Positions 22,225-30,837 of a stretch of DNA of 35,999 nucleotides are shown one piece after another (the first letter of the stretch is position 1; every line of letters starts with the position of its first letter). Location of the stretch: positions 1-35,999 of IMG/VR virus record IMGVR_UViG_3300031688_000056. The stretch is one strand, 5' to 3'. Source of the DNA: a virus. The translations under genes were made by a program, and so were the position numbers. Below the pieces are notes generated by a model. That model had not been told where the DNA came from, did no database searches, and was given only the letters and a program-made list of their open reading frames with translations.

Positions 22225-22863
22225 TTAAAATGGAAGGTCATTACCTTTATGGTCTAACCCCTCTTCTATTATTATCCTGTCATTTTGTTCGTTTAACGAA
22301 TTTATACGTCCTAAATATTCAGGTGTTTGTCTTATCATATCCTGCAAGAATACAGGAGCAGATTTTAACCATTCAGTATCAAAACAATCATCAAAATTAA
22401 ACTCAAACGATGGATTAATTTGTGGTGGTGCAGTAATGCCTTTTGGTAGTTTTGATATACCTCCAATATTAGCATACGTATTGTTATTCTTAGCTGTAGA
22501 ATGTATTATTGATAGGTAGCAGGGTTGACCAATAAGTTTAGATACATCAAAATTTTCTGTCTCAGAATCATCAAACTTCTTACCCCTCCACGTTTCTAAT
22601 TCTTTACGTAGATTTGATTTTTCGTGCAAAGACAATGTATATTCTTTTGAAATAACCATCGGCTGTTCACCGTTATCTGCATTAAATATTCTCAATTCAT
22701 CAGGAAGTTCAAAAGTTAAACGAACCTTATCTGTATTTTTAATTTCACCCTGATAAGTCCATTCAACCGTTCCAACGTGAACCATTGAGTAACATCGTGC
22801 AAGATGAGTTCCTGCAGGTATTATGTTTTTTTGTGCAATACCACCACTTGTCGCTTTAATCAT
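22225..22863 (-). CDS. Single-stranded DNA-binding-like protein
   Basis: 212 aa. The N-terminal half has an OB-like beta-rich pattern (PAGTHLARCYSMVHVGTVEW, then KVRLTFELPDELRIF and KLIGQPCYLSIIHS) that I associate with phage SSB-type proteins of Bacteroidota phages. The C-terminus ends GNDLPF, like the acidic DDIPF tip of bacterial SSB that recruits partners. It is first behind a TATCTTTG promoter and leads the replication operon. A DNA-repair annealing protein is an alternative. Confidence 0.65.
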   Translation of the reverse strand: MIKATSGGIAQKNIIPAGTHLARCYSMVHVGTVEWTYQGEIKNTDKVRLTFELPDELRIFNADNGEQPMVISKEYTLSLHEKSNLRKELETWRGKKFDDSETENFDVSKLIGQPCYLSIIHSTAKNNNTYANIGGISKLPKGITAPPQINPSFEFNFDDCFDTEWLKSAPVFLQDMIRQTPEYLGRINSLNEQNDRIIIEEGLDHKGNDLPF

Positions 22864-22894
22864 TTTTTTTAAGTTTAAGTTTATAAATAGTTTA

Positions 22895-22917
22895 CAAAGA
22901 TAGTAAAATTATTTTAA
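22895..22917 (-). promoter_or_regulatory. Promoter of the replication operon (putative)
   Basis: Perfect -7 box TATCTTTG (22902-22895) preceded by AAATAATTTTAC, a block shared with the 18536 promoter. No TTTG is seen at -33. The leader to the ATG at 22863 is about 28 nt and A/T-rich. Confidence 0.45.
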
Positions 22918-22932
22918 ATAATACTATATTTT

Positions 22933-23181
22933 TTAGTCTAAATTTGGAGTCCTACCCCTAGCTTCATCAATTTTAATGCACTCGGCTATTGCCTTTCCCA
23001 TCAGGTCTTCTTTTGGCTCTACTGCGTTTTCCCAAATAAACTTTGCAGCGTCTTCAATATCGTGCATTTTGGAATAGTCGCTGTAATACCCTAAGTGGTG
23101 TTCAGTTCCGAATTTGTCAGTTACAGATACACTATAATGCGAGTTATTTCTGTATTTTGAGATGTTAATTTTTTGTGCCAT
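22933..23181 (-). CDS. Hypothetical protein, 82 aa
   Basis: Leader AACAACTAGAAATTATGG. Soluble protein: NISKYRNNSHYSVSVTDKFG, then HHLGYYSDYSKMHDIEDAAK and AECIKIDEARG. Looks like a small alpha/beta protein with an N-terminal hairpin. No recognised domain. Confidence 0.65.
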   Translation of the reverse strand: MAQKINISKYRNNSHYSVSVTDKFGTEHHLGYYSDYSKMHDIEDAAKFIWENAVEPKEDLMGKAIAECIKIDEARGRTPNLD

Positions 23182-23212
23182 AATTTCTAGTTGTTTTTTT
23201 TTATTAATTTTT

Positions 23213-23560
23213 TTATATTTTTTCTATCATAGACATTGGTACATTGTAAATTTCTCCATTAAAATCTATTTTACATTTTTTAGTATTTACCTTTTCTATT
23301 GTCCCGACAATTCCACTAACTTTTGGGTGTCCACAAGTTACTTGGTCTCCTATTTTAAAGGTTTTAGCTAGACCTCCTTTAAGGTCTATCATTTGCTTAC
23401 ATTGTCTCACCAAGTCGTTCAATTCATATATTGACATTAAGTGTAGCATATCTAATTGTTGTGCCTTTTTTGGTTCTGATTGTTGGTGCGTTTTTTCATC
23501 TTGTGCTGCTAATTTATTTAGTGCATTTGTTAAGATGTTTTCTAATTCTGAATTTTTCAT
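23213..23560 (-). CDS. Hypothetical protein with C-terminal KOW/SH3-like barrel, 115 aa
   Basis: Start at 23560 chosen for the AACAACTAAAAGTAATAAAATG leader; the frame is open to 23599 but would overlap the promoter. N-terminal ~60 residues are helical and Gln-rich. The C-terminal part, FKIGDQVTCGHPKVSGIVG then IEKVNTKKCKIDFNGEIYN, has the short-strand pattern of a small SH3/KOW-like barrel. First gene behind module C. Unknown function. Confidence 0.65.
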   Translation of the reverse strand: MKNSELENILTNALNKLAAQDEKTHQQSEPKKAQQLDMLHLMSIYELNDLVRQCKQMIDLKGGLAKTFKIGDQVTCGHPKVSGIVGTIEKVNTKKCKIDFNGEIYNVPMSMIEKI

Positions 23561-23598
23561 TTTATTACTTTTAGTTGTTTTTATCATTATTGATACCA

Positions 23599-23702
23599 TA
23601 AAGATAACAAAAATATCTTATCAATTACAATTTAATTGAAGAAATGTGAAATTATTTTGCCTTTTTCTTATTAAACTTTGAGTTTCAATAAGTTAGGCAG
23701 TA
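23599..23702 (-). promoter_or_regulatory. Early promoter module C
   Basis: Minus strand: ACTGCCTAACTTATTGAAAC (from 23701) followed by CAAAGTTTAA, then AAGGCAAAATAATTT (also in module A), TTG-N21-TATCTTTA (-7 at 23606-23599). The upstream block is a diverged copy of that in modules A and B and lies within 1 bp of the same distance from -7. An AATTAAATT palindrome lies near -33. Confidence 0.55.
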
Positions 23703-23706
23703 AGAT

Positions 23707-24933
23707 TTATCTGATATTTATGAAAAATTGTGCGTAAAGACCCTCATTTTTATTCCAAATGAAGCATTCACAACCCTGTAAAGATATATAACCCTTCTGA
23801 AAATGCCAAGCATCTGAACCTGATAAACTTCTCATATAACGAATAGTTGCTCCTTTATACTCCTGTGTAGATGTATATTTTATTTCTCTTTTATGATGTA
23901 AATGACCTAAATGCCACTCACGATAAAAAGTGTCATTCCATTTTTCTTTTTGCTCACTTGCCATAATAAGAGGCAGGTCTGCTGCTTTTTCATTATGCCC
24001 GTGCGTATACCCAATTAAACATTTTCCGTACTGATAATATTTTCTAGCACTAGCGTTATTATTGACAGTAACAAATTTATTATTATTATACCAACACTCT
24101 AAAGCATCACCTACATAAAAACTCCTTTGCCAATCGTGGTTTCCCTGCACTATAACGACATCTACGGGTGCTATTTTGGATAATAAGTCTATGCCCTCAA
24201 TTAACATTTTACGTCCTGCACGGAACGTCTTTTGCCAACGTACGTCTTCATCTTGAAACGTACCTGCCGTAGTGGTATTATTTAACGTGTCTGTATTATA
24301 GAAATCATTACCAACAGGGAAAACTACTCGCTCTATTTTATACGTCTCTACCTTTTGTATTATTTCGTTAATTGCAGCAATGAATCTTTTATAAGCAATT
24401 TTTGTATCATAATTGTCTCCTGTTTCTTCACTCCAACAAAGTTTTCCAAAATGCAAATCAAATATATTTACTTCTAGTAAATTTTCTGACCCTAAAGCTA
24501 GAGGTTTACCAAACGCATAAGAAGGAGCATACGCTTTTAACTCTCGCATAATCTCCTTTTTAACCATCTTACTCCTTGTTGTAGATTTGTTTTTTCTTAA
24601 CCAAACCTTAACCTGAAATAGAGGCTCTACAATTATTTCACCATCTACGGCACTTCCTACTTCCCACTTATTTACATTGTAACGCTCTATGTCCCATTGC
24701 TCCAAGTCAATTTCACTAACGATAATTAAGTCTTCTAAAGTTTTTATTCTCAACGACTTGGCAACCCCAAGTGTTGCAGTATCACCTTTATTATCAAATG
24801 TTATTTCTCGCTTATCGCCTTTTGCTAATGGATTAAGGTATTCAATTTGAGCCTCTACAGGAAGTGCCTTTAGTCTAGTAATGTACTTAATTACTTTTTC
24901 GTTCCATCTAGGACGAAACGAGTAATTTGTCAT
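23707..24933 (-). CDS. Metallophosphoesterase (calcineurin-like)
   Basis: 408 aa. Metal-binding motifs in order: D159-x-H161 (FDLHFGK), VGND (207-210) with N213, GNHD (264-267), THGH (310-313) and GHLHH (343-347), the full set of calcineurin-like phosphoesterases. The N-terminal ~130 residues (FRPRWNEKVIKYITRLKAL...) are an extra charged domain. Such phage enzymes act as DNA exonucleases or phosphatases; which is not readable. TAATG overlap with the small membrane gene upstream puts it at the end of the lysis operon. Confidence 0.9.
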   Translation of the reverse strand: MTNYSFRPRWNEKVIKYITRLKALPVEAQIEYLNPLAKGDKREITFDNKGDTATLGVAKSLRIKTLEDLIIVSEIDLEQWDIERYNVNKWEVGSAVDGEIIVEPLFQVKVWLRKNKSTTRSKMVKKEIMRELKAYAPSYAFGKPLALGSENLLEVNIFDLHFGKLCWSEETGDNYDTKIAYKRFIAAINEIIQKVETYKIERVVFPVGNDFYNTDTLNNTTTAGTFQDEDVRWQKTFRAGRKMLIEGIDLLSKIAPVDVVIVQGNHDWQRSFYVGDALECWYNNNKFVTVNNNASARKYYQYGKCLIGYTHGHNEKAADLPLIMASEQKEKWNDTFYREWHLGHLHHKREIKYTSTQEYKGATIRYMRSLSGSDAWHFQKGYISLQGCECFIWNKNEGLYAQFFINIR

Positions 24934-25115
24934 TATTTTGTATTGATATCAGCTATACCTTGCGCTCCTGTTAAGGATACTAATGCCCAAAATATATTTG
25001 AAACACTTTGTTCATCTACTCCAAGTGAACTTGCTACCATAGGAATTACTATAGCTGCTATAGTATACCATACTTTTTTTGACTTTAACATCGTCATTAA
25101 TAACCATTTTTTCAT
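24933..25115 (-). CDS. Small membrane protein, holin-like, 60 aa
   Basis: N-terminal basic residues then WYTIAAIVIPMVASSLGV and a second hydrophobic stretch NIFWALVSLTGAQGIA. Two weak membrane spans in 60 residues, directly after the DUF5675 lysis gene (3 nt gap), suggest a holin or antiholin. No family pattern beyond hydropathy. Confidence 0.6.
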   Translation of the reverse strand: MKKWLLMTMLKSKKVWYTIAAIVIPMVASSLGVDEQSVSNIFWALVSLTGAQGIADINTK

Positions 25116-25118
25116 AAC

Positions 25119-25592
25119 TTATTTATTTTTAATTGTTAAACTTATGTTTTCCGACAAATTGTTCTCTATTATAGAATCCATTAACTCAGCGTGAGCAATA
25201 GATGATTGTCCTAACCAATTTTTCTTAACTGTTTTTCCTGTCAATATACACCCACGAGTATCTTTAGGACTATTTCCTATATGCATAAGAATATAATCTC
25301 TATCAGGAACGTCTTTTACGAGCAAATGCATATAATCTCTTGTTGCTGATTCTCTTGGCAATCTCAACCTACAGTTATACGTCCCTTCAGGTATACAACT
25401 AATACTTCTTTTATTATTTAAGTCAGGCAATTCTAACGTGTACGAATGAAATTTATTATTTAAAAACAATTCACCCATCGTACTTTTATTCGTAAATAAT
25501 TTTCGCACCAATAATAGGTCTGCACTAAGTATCATTTTACCTTGTAGTTTAGCAAGTAAAAAATTTATTATTTTACTTATTATGTTTCTCAT
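25119..25592 (-). CDS. DUF5675 family protein, probable endolysin
   Basis: 157 aa. Hydrophobic/basic N-terminal helix (NIISKIINFLLAKLQGK), then motifs of DUF5675: YTLELPD (E54), SCIPEGTYNCRLR (65-77), VPDRDYILMHIGNS (95-108, H104) and DTRGCILTG (111-119, C115). The His/Gly-Cys pair resembles a cysteine-peptidase or YkuD-like active site. DUF5675 proteins occur in phage lysis cassettes of Bacteroidota. Flanked by two holin-like membrane genes; overlaps the upstream one by 20 nt. Confidence 0.75.
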   Translation of the reverse strand: MRNIISKIINFLLAKLQGKMILSADLLLVRKLFTNKSTMGELFLNNKFHSYTLELPDLNNKRSISCIPEGTYNCRLRLPRESATRDYMHLLVKDVPDRDYILMHIGNSPKDTRGCILTGKTVKKNWLGQSSIAHAELMDSIIENNLSENISLTIKNK

Positions 25593-25767
25593 TATACAAC
25601 TTAATCTCTGCTCTAATTTTTAAAATTGTCCAAACTATTGCTACTGCATAACTGACTATTTTTAATCCTTGCTCTACTTCACTCATTCCTATTCCGACTG
25701 CTCCAATATTCAATAAAATTGTTGGTAAGCATATTCTTTCTGTTATTTCTATCATTTTATTTTGCAT
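25573..25767 (-). CDS. Holin-like membrane protein, 64 aa
   Basis: Two hydrophobic segments (ICLPTILLNIGAVGIGM and KIVSYAVAIVWTILKI) and a charged tail (RAEIKLYNEKHNK): a class II holin layout. Start placed at 25767 just after the fibre stop (TAAAATG). M at 25755, with an AAAATAAAATG leader, is equally possible. A longer frame to 25785 would overlap the fibre gene. Likely permeabilises the inner membrane for the DUF5675 enzyme. Confidence 0.65.
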   Translation of the reverse strand: MQNKMIEITERICLPTILLNIGAVGIGMSEVEQGLKIVSYAVAIVWTILKIRAEIKLYNEKHNK

Positions 25768-25768
25768 T

Positions 25769-27541
25769 TTAAAAAGTGTCTTCAAACCTTAAGGTTACTG
25801 TACCCCTTACATCTACATCTCCCATTTCTTCTACATCCTCCATCAGTATAACTACACCGTCTCCATCTGCTAATGTGCAATCATCTACTGAACCTAATGA
25901 TACATTGAAGGGATTTGTGTCTGTATTTTGACTTCCTGTTATTGCAAATGTGCCCATTAAAGTCATTGGAACATTTCCAGTTGCACTATCTAAATCAGCC
26001 TTCCAAAGTGTGATTTTATAAGTAGATGAATTTTCTCCACTTCCTATAAGACTTCCTCCAACTAATTTGGTAGTAACACCATTTACTGCAACTTCAATAC
26101 AACCCTTACCTGCTATCTGATGATTCATAGCAGAAGTATCACAAGCTGTATAAAATAGATTTGATTTGTTATTATTTTCCTCTGTAAAAATCCAAGCAGG
26201 ATTAGTACCTGATGTGTTATTTGTTCCGACTAAATTGTTTGCCGAATATCTTAATGAGTTCGTATGATAAGACTTTGCTAATTTAACGTCTCCACTTGTA
26301 ACAGTAAAGTCATTTTCATCAAAAGTTGCTATTCCTTTTACACTATCTGTTGCTAATAATTCTCCTTTTGTTTCTAACTCTTGTAATGCTTGTTTAATAT
26401 CACTACTATCATTAATAGTACCTCCTGAAAAAACTCCTAAATTTGCAGTTGCTGCTCCAACAATAGATTCTATTCTAGTTTCTATTGCCTGAAATATATC
26501 TTTAATACTCAATCCATCTCCGATAGTACCTCCTGTAAAAGTTCCTAAATCATTACCTGCAACCCCTGTTAGTGAATCAATATCTGATTTGCTTTTCTTT
26601 TCTAAACTTTCTGATATTGTAATTCTAGTTCCACTAACAGAAGTCGTTATTCCTGTCCCTCCTAGAAACTCTAAAGTCACATCTCCATTTGCGACAGTTC
26701 CTGCTGCACTTCCATTTGCCAATCTAACTGATTCTACCCTATCCCCTAAGTCTACTGTAGGTACTTGCCAACTACAAGTTCCGTCTCCATCTGCTCTAAG
26801 AAATTTAGTCACTAACTCCCCTGTTGAAACTACTGCCGTTCCTTCTGGCGTTCCACTTCCACCTGTCGCTACAAAGTCTAATGTATTATCTGCATCATCA
26901 TAAGTAACTGTAATATTTGTCTCGGTATTACCTGATACCATTGCTCCCACTACATCTGCTACTGCTTCATTAAGGTCAATAAATTTTAAATTACCTGAAT
27001 CACTTTGGTCTGATATCATTATTTGGTCAACACTTGGCTCGGTACTTGTGGTTATTACGCTAGACCAAACAATATTACTTGAATCTATTTTTTTCCTAGC
27101 CGTATACACAAACGTAACTACATTACTAGCAATAGAAGAAATATAGTCGTTAGAAAAATACTCATCTATTGAAGCTTTTATTCTAGCAGCACATTCAGTT
27201 GTTGAAGCATTATTTGCAATACTCATGTTATAAACACCTGCACAATTATCAGGCTTTATAAATGCTGCTGTTTGCCCTATTACACTAAGGTAAAAAGCTA
27301 TTGCATCTTTATTATTTTTACCATAACAAATGAAATAAGAATTATGTAAACTACCTGATACATCAGCTTCAGTAGTTATTTCTGTACTATGACTAACTCC
27401 TCTATAAATATACCCCACATCTAGTCCATCTGTTTCGTGTATACTAGATTCTACTATCATTAAAGACTGAGCCTCTGCATCGCTTAATTTTCTTGGCTTG
27501 TGTACTTGACTTCCTGTTTGTTTACTATGTAGATTGCTCAT
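25769..27541 (-). CDS. Tail fibre / receptor-binding protein
   Basis: 590 aa, Gly/Ser/Thr/Asn-rich with no membrane segment. Residues 243-261 (LVTKFLRADGDGTCSWQVP) carry the TKFLRADG...W-V-P motif of tail fibres. Two 24-residue repeats, LGTFTGGTIGDGLSIKDIF (332-350) and LGVFSGGTINDSSDIKQAL (368-386), are spaced 36 residues. The last ~200 residues are beta-rich, like a receptor-binding tip. N-terminus probably binds the virion. It precedes the lysis genes, as fibres commonly do. Confidence 0.75.
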   Translation of the reverse strand: MSNLHSKQTGSQVHKPRKLSDAEAQSLMIVESSIHETDGLDVGYIYRGVSHSTEITTEADVSGSLHNSYFICYGKNNKDAIAFYLSVIGQTAAFIKPDNCAGVYNMSIANNASTTECAARIKASIDEYFSNDYISSIASNVVTFVYTARKKIDSSNIVWSSVITTSTEPSVDQIMISDQSDSGNLKFIDLNEAVADVVGAMVSGNTETNITVTYDDADNTLDFVATGGSGTPEGTAVVSTGELVTKFLRADGDGTCSWQVPTVDLGDRVESVRLANGSAAGTVANGDVTLEFLGGTGITTSVSGTRITISESLEKKSKSDIDSLTGVAGNDLGTFTGGTIGDGLSIKDIFQAIETRIESIVGAATANLGVFSGGTINDSSDIKQALQELETKGELLATDSVKGIATFDENDFTVTSGDVKLAKSYHTNSLRYSANNLVGTNNTSGTNPAWIFTEENNNKSNLFYTACDTSAMNHQIAGKGCIEVAVNGVTTKLVGGSLIGSGENSSTYKITLWKADLDSATGNVPMTLMGTFAITGSQNTDTNPFNVSLGSVDDCTLADGDGVVILMEDVEEMGDVDVRGTVTLRFEDTF

Positions 27542-27546
27542 AAGTA

Positions 27547-28080
27547 TTAATAAAAGATTATACCACTATTTTTATTTGTAGTACCGTCATTATGTGTGGA
27601 CGAATTACCTGCGTATTTTTTGTACGTTGGGAACAAAGATAGATTATCATTCATAAAATCCAACATATCTTGCAAAAATAAATTTGCTTTTCTTAATACG
27701 TCTTGTTTCATTAAGTCAAATTGTCTAGGACTGACTGCTGTGCTAAAATCATCTATATTCATAACAACACCACTACTTGTTATTTTATACATTGATTCAT
27801 TTAAAACTTCAAATTTAACGAACCAAGATAAACAAAGAACTAAATAATCGTCCATTAAGTCTTGATTATTTGCACTTAATGTTCCTGAAGTATCGTGCTG
27901 TGTTACTAACTCTTCATAAAACTCCCTACTGATAGCCTTTTCCAAATGACTAATTTCAGCTATTTTAACCAAAGACGATGTAATTAGCTGTTGGTCAAAT
28001 TGACCTTGACTAAAAGCGTTACCTCTAACCTCATTGGCAGTAACTAATCGTGCTAAATTATTTATATTAATAATCGGCAT
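27547..28080 (-). CDS. Putative head-tail connector protein, 177 aa
   Basis: Helical protein: LVTANEVRGNAFSQGQFDQQ, then SREFYEELVTQHD, LMDDYLVLCLSWFVKFEVL and RKANLFLQDMLDFMNDNL. The length and mostly helical pattern match head-tail adaptor proteins of Bacteroidota phages that bind beneath the portal. Start is 1 nt after the upstream stop. No motif proves it; position after the portal supports it. Confidence 0.5.
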   Translation of the reverse strand: MPIININNLARLVTANEVRGNAFSQGQFDQQLITSSLVKIAEISHLEKAISREFYEELVTQHDTSGTLSANNQDLMDDYLVLCLSWFVKFEVLNESMYKITSSGVVMNIDDFSTAVSPRQFDLMKQDVLRKANLFLQDMLDFMNDNLSLFPTYKKYAGNSSTHNDGTTNKNSGIIFY

Positions 28081-28081
28081 T

Positions 28082-28540
28082 TTAAGCTGTAACTGCTAAA
28101 AATTCAATATCAACTGCTACAGTAGCTTTTGCTTTTATTAAGAAAATATCTTCTAATGCGTAACCTCCTGAATTATCAGCCTCAATAGCTATTTGATTAT
28201 TCATTAATATAAAAGACTCTTTTTTATCTAAAAGAATTGTTACCTGACCATCGGTTTCACCTGATTGGTCAATACCTAAATTTATCCAAACACTATTCGT
28301 ATCATCTAAATTCGTAACTCTAAAATAAGCTAATGCATCACCTACTACTGCACCTAGCCCATCTGCTGTACTTAAACTAAAAATAGTTGTTTCCGATGTG
28401 CCTACATTCATTACTCTTTGAACGACCTCACCTTGCGTGTCAATAGTATGTGATATAGTATTGCCGTAAGTATGACCATTTAACGAAATACTTTCTGTTA
28501 AAGTAGACGTTAGTTTTGTTGGTGTTATTGTACTTGCCAT
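28082..28540 (-). CDS. Beta-rich virion protein, 152 aa
   Basis: Starts MASTITPTKLTSTLTESISL; leader AAATAAAATGG. Ser/Thr/Val-rich with alternate hydrophobic residues (VWINLGIDQSGETDGQVTIL, KATVAVDIEFLAVTA), typical of a compact beta-sandwich such as a capsid decoration or fibre-accessory protein. Located between portal and connector-like genes. Role inferred from composition and place only. Confidence 0.55.
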   Translation of the reverse strand: MASTITPTKLTSTLTESISLNGHTYGNTISHTIDTQGEVVQRVMNVGTSETTIFSLSTADGLGAVVGDALAYFRVTNLDDTNSVWINLGIDQSGETDGQVTILLDKKESFILMNNQIAIEADNSGGYALEDIFLIKAKATVAVDIEFLAVTA

Positions 28541-28552
28541 TTTATTTGTTTT

Positions 28553-29854
28553 TTATTTGTTATTTTTTTCTACTTTTTCCACTTCCTCTTCAACCACTTT
28601 TTCGTCATCTACTAATTCTGTATCCTCTACTTCTTTTTGGTTACTTAGTTTATCGTAAGTATCCTTTGGCTCATAACCTAAAATTTCTCTTAACTCATTA
28701 ATTTCAAGTATTGTGTCAATTTTAATATCAGACATAAACGAAATTGGTGGCTCGTATTTTACTTTTAAGTCATCACAATCAAACCCATTATCTATAAGAA
28801 TTTTTCTTACAGGATTCAACAAAGTCTCTGCTACTCCCTTTACTACTGTACTCATTACCATTTCATAAGCAATTCTTATCTCACTTCCTGTATTACTCAT
28901 TTTACCTGCACTTACTATTCCACTTAAAGATGGTTGCCACCTATGAGCAGTAATTATGTTTTGGTTCGTGACATTTTGTAATTCCATAAAATTACCATCA
29001 CTTCTATCATCTATATTTGTAACTGTAGCAGGAGAACTATCACCATTTTTAACTAGGAACAGTATTTTACCATTATTGCCTTCCCCTGTAAATTTGGTTC
29101 TAGCCTCTTCTACTAAGTTTTCTGCGTCTTCATCAGACATATCACCATTAATTTCAACTATACTTGAAGGTTGAAAATGATTCTTAAATTTGGTATTATT
29201 CCACCTACCTATTTCATAATCAACTGAAATAGATTCTAAGGCTGCTACATAATCAGGCAATCCATAGAAATTAAACTCAGGCTCATAATCCTTAATATGT
29301 ATTACACTCCTTTTACCTCCTTTTGAATTTACGAAATTAGGATAAAACGGAATTACTCTTGCTTCATCTTTAGTCTGCATATACCTGTCCCATTGATTAT
29401 GTATTATAACATTTTCTTGGTCTTTAGATATACGTACTTTTGTTGAGTCAATATGATAAAAAGAAACTCCACCTTTATAGTGTACTATCTCTAAATAAGA
29501 ATTACCAAACGAATAATAATCATCAACTAAATTTTTCCAAACATCTAAAAAACTTTGGTCATTTGCATTTACCGATTTTAAATATTCTAATGTTTTTTCA
29601 CTTTCAGTTAGAAACCCTGCTCCTGTAGTAAATATAGTCTTTTGTGCTAATATAGCCCTATGCGTAGAGGACTTCCTTTTAAGGTCGGCTAAGTGTTGAG
29701 GAAAATCATTTTTAGCCTTATCACCAAATGGTATAAAATCATACGATAATACATCTAAGTTTTTTTCCTCTAAGTAGTCTCTTTGTGTGACTAAATTGAG
29801 AACATCAAATGCCACCACCCCTTTTGGTCTACTTAATTTTTTTTTCTTTGCCAT
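28553..29854 (-). CDS. Portal protein
   Basis: 433 aa. Segments AILAQKTIFTTGAGFL, DDYYSFGNSYLEIV, VSFYHIDSTKVRI, VIHIKDYEPEFNFYGLPDYV, then FQPSSIVEINGDMSD and LSGIVSAGKMSNTGSEIR are in the order of HK97/PBSX-type portals. The last ~45 residues are acidic (DTELVDDEKVVEEEVEKVEK). It forms the dodecameric DNA channel at the capsid vertex and binds the terminase. Unusually it lies downstream of the protease and major capsid genes. Confidence 0.88.
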   Translation of the reverse strand: MAKKKKLSRPKGVVAFDVLNLVTQRDYLEEKNLDVLSYDFIPFGDKAKNDFPQHLADLKRKSSTHRAILAQKTIFTTGAGFLTESEKTLEYLKSVNANDQSFLDVWKNLVDDYYSFGNSYLEIVHYKGGVSFYHIDSTKVRISKDQENVIIHNQWDRYMQTKDEARVIPFYPNFVNSKGGKRSVIHIKDYEPEFNFYGLPDYVAALESISVDYEIGRWNNTKFKNHFQPSSIVEINGDMSDEDAENLVEEARTKFTGEGNNGKILFLVKNGDSSPATVTNIDDRSDGNFMELQNVTNQNIITAHRWQPSLSGIVSAGKMSNTGSEIRIAYEMVMSTVVKGVAETLLNPVRKILIDNGFDCDDLKVKYEPPISFMSDIKIDTILEINELREILGYEPKDTYDKLSNQKEVEDTELVDDEKVVEEEVEKVEKNNK

Positions 29855-29911
29855 TTTATCCTGTAATGTAAGTAAACTTTATATTATAAGTTATGCAGGT
29901 AGTCCACATTT

Positions 29912-30151
29912 TTATTTATCCTTTTTAGGAGGACTTATAGTGTCAACGACAATACTAGAATGACCTGCATCATAATATGCCTTCATTACTTGTTGCGACA
30001 TAGTTCCTGCTACTACTTTTTCACCACGTAATCTCAAAACAGCAGTAGAACCCACTTTACTTGCTAATTTATATTTTAAATTATTTTTCATTTGTCTAAT
30101 TTTTTGTGCTAAGTTATTAATTTTTGTGTCATCTTGACAATTACAGCCCAT
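29912..30151 (-). CDS. Small hypothetical protein, 79 aa, in the head region
   Basis: MGCNCQDDTKINNLAQKIRQ then Lys-rich helix and VGSTAVLRLRGEKVVAGT, SQQVMKAYYDAGHSSIVVDT. N-terminal Cys-x-Cys. It follows the terminator at 30170, so it is expressed by read-through or from a weak start. Probably a minor virion or assembly protein; no family recognised. Confidence 0.6.
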   Translation of the reverse strand: MGCNCQDDTKINNLAQKIRQMKNNLKYKLASKVGSTAVLRLRGEKVVAGTMSQQVMKAYYDAGHSSIVVDTISPPKKDK

Positions 30152-30169
30152 TAATTTAGTTTTTTAATT

Positions 30170-30207
30170 AAAAAAAAAGGAGGCAAGGCTTGTACCTACA
30201 CCTCCTT
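30170..30207 (-). terminator. Intrinsic terminator after the capsid/tail-tube genes
   Basis: On the minus strand AAGGAGG (30207-30201 complement side to 30177-30183) forms a 7-bp stem AAGGAGG/CCTCCTT around a 17-nt loop with an inner AGG/CCT pair, followed by a run of T's. It lies 28 nt after the tail-tube-like gene and before the 79-aa and portal genes, so it should lower downstream transcription. Confidence 0.8.
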
Positions 30208-30234
30208 AATTTATTTATAAACTTAAAACTATTC

Positions 30235-30837
30235 CTATGTAAGAGTGTAAGAGTTTATTGAAGCAGTCTCAACAGCAATAGTCCCGTTATATGCTCTTGG
30301 GTATTCAGCCATAAAACCTTTCAACTTAACTACTGTTTCATTTGGGTCTTGTAATGAAGTTCCTGAGTTTTGCTCTGCACTTGAAAATTCAAGAAAAGCG
30401 TCAGGTGAAAATACTTCATCATATCCGATTACAAATTTATAAGTTACAGGAGTTGCTGCTCCGTTATCTGCAAAAGTTTCTACGATTGCAAAAAGTCCAC
30501 AAGTTTCTTTTAACTCCTCTAACCTTGCCTGAACAGCAGGTGTTACTTTAGGAATTGAAAAACCTACTTCTGTTTCTACAATAGTTGAGCCATTTTCACG
30601 AGATGCGTTTGCTGCAAAATAAGCTGTTTCTCTATCAAACTCCATTTTCCAAACATTCTTATTGTCGGGTGCTGTTCCTGTTGTACCTGCAAAACCATCC
30701 ATTGTTGCATAGTTATGAGGCGTTGCTGTTGTTGTTGCAATTACATTTGCTACCTCACCTAGCCAAATATTTTTAATACCTCCTCTACGATTTCTGTCCT
30801 CGCATAAGATAATATGTCCTGCTGTTAATACTCCCAT
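30235..30837 (-). CDS. Putative major tail (tube) protein
   Basis: 200 aa, leader AAAATAAAATGG. Beta-rich with MGVLTAGHIILCEDRN at the start, EFDRETAYFAANASRENGST, VETEVGFSIPKVT, a helical LEELKETCGLFAIVE, and VVKLKGFMAEYPRAYNG near the end; this fits a tail-tube fold better than a capsid accessory. It lies directly after the major capsid gene and before a strong terminator, implying high-copy expression. A capsid decoration protein is the alternative. Confidence 0.55.
   Translation of the reverse strand: MGVLTAGHIILCEDRNRRGGIKNIWLGEVANVIATTTATPHNYATMDGFAGTTGTAPDNKNVWKMEFDRETAYFAANASRENGSTIVETEVGFSIPKVTPAVQARLEELKETCGLFAIVETFADNGAATPVTYKFVIGYDEVFSPDAFLEFSSAEQNSGTSLQDPNETVVKLKGFMAEYPRAYNGTIAVETASINSYTLT

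Noticed and set aside
27620-27640. TATCTTTG box inside the connector-like gene
   Set aside because: Coding sequence on the same strand, no downstream leader or gene start at the right distance.
29856-29909. 17-codon ORF between the 79-aa gene and the portal
   Set aside because: It fits the gap and ends at the portal ATG, but it is too short and has no signal to tell it from chance.
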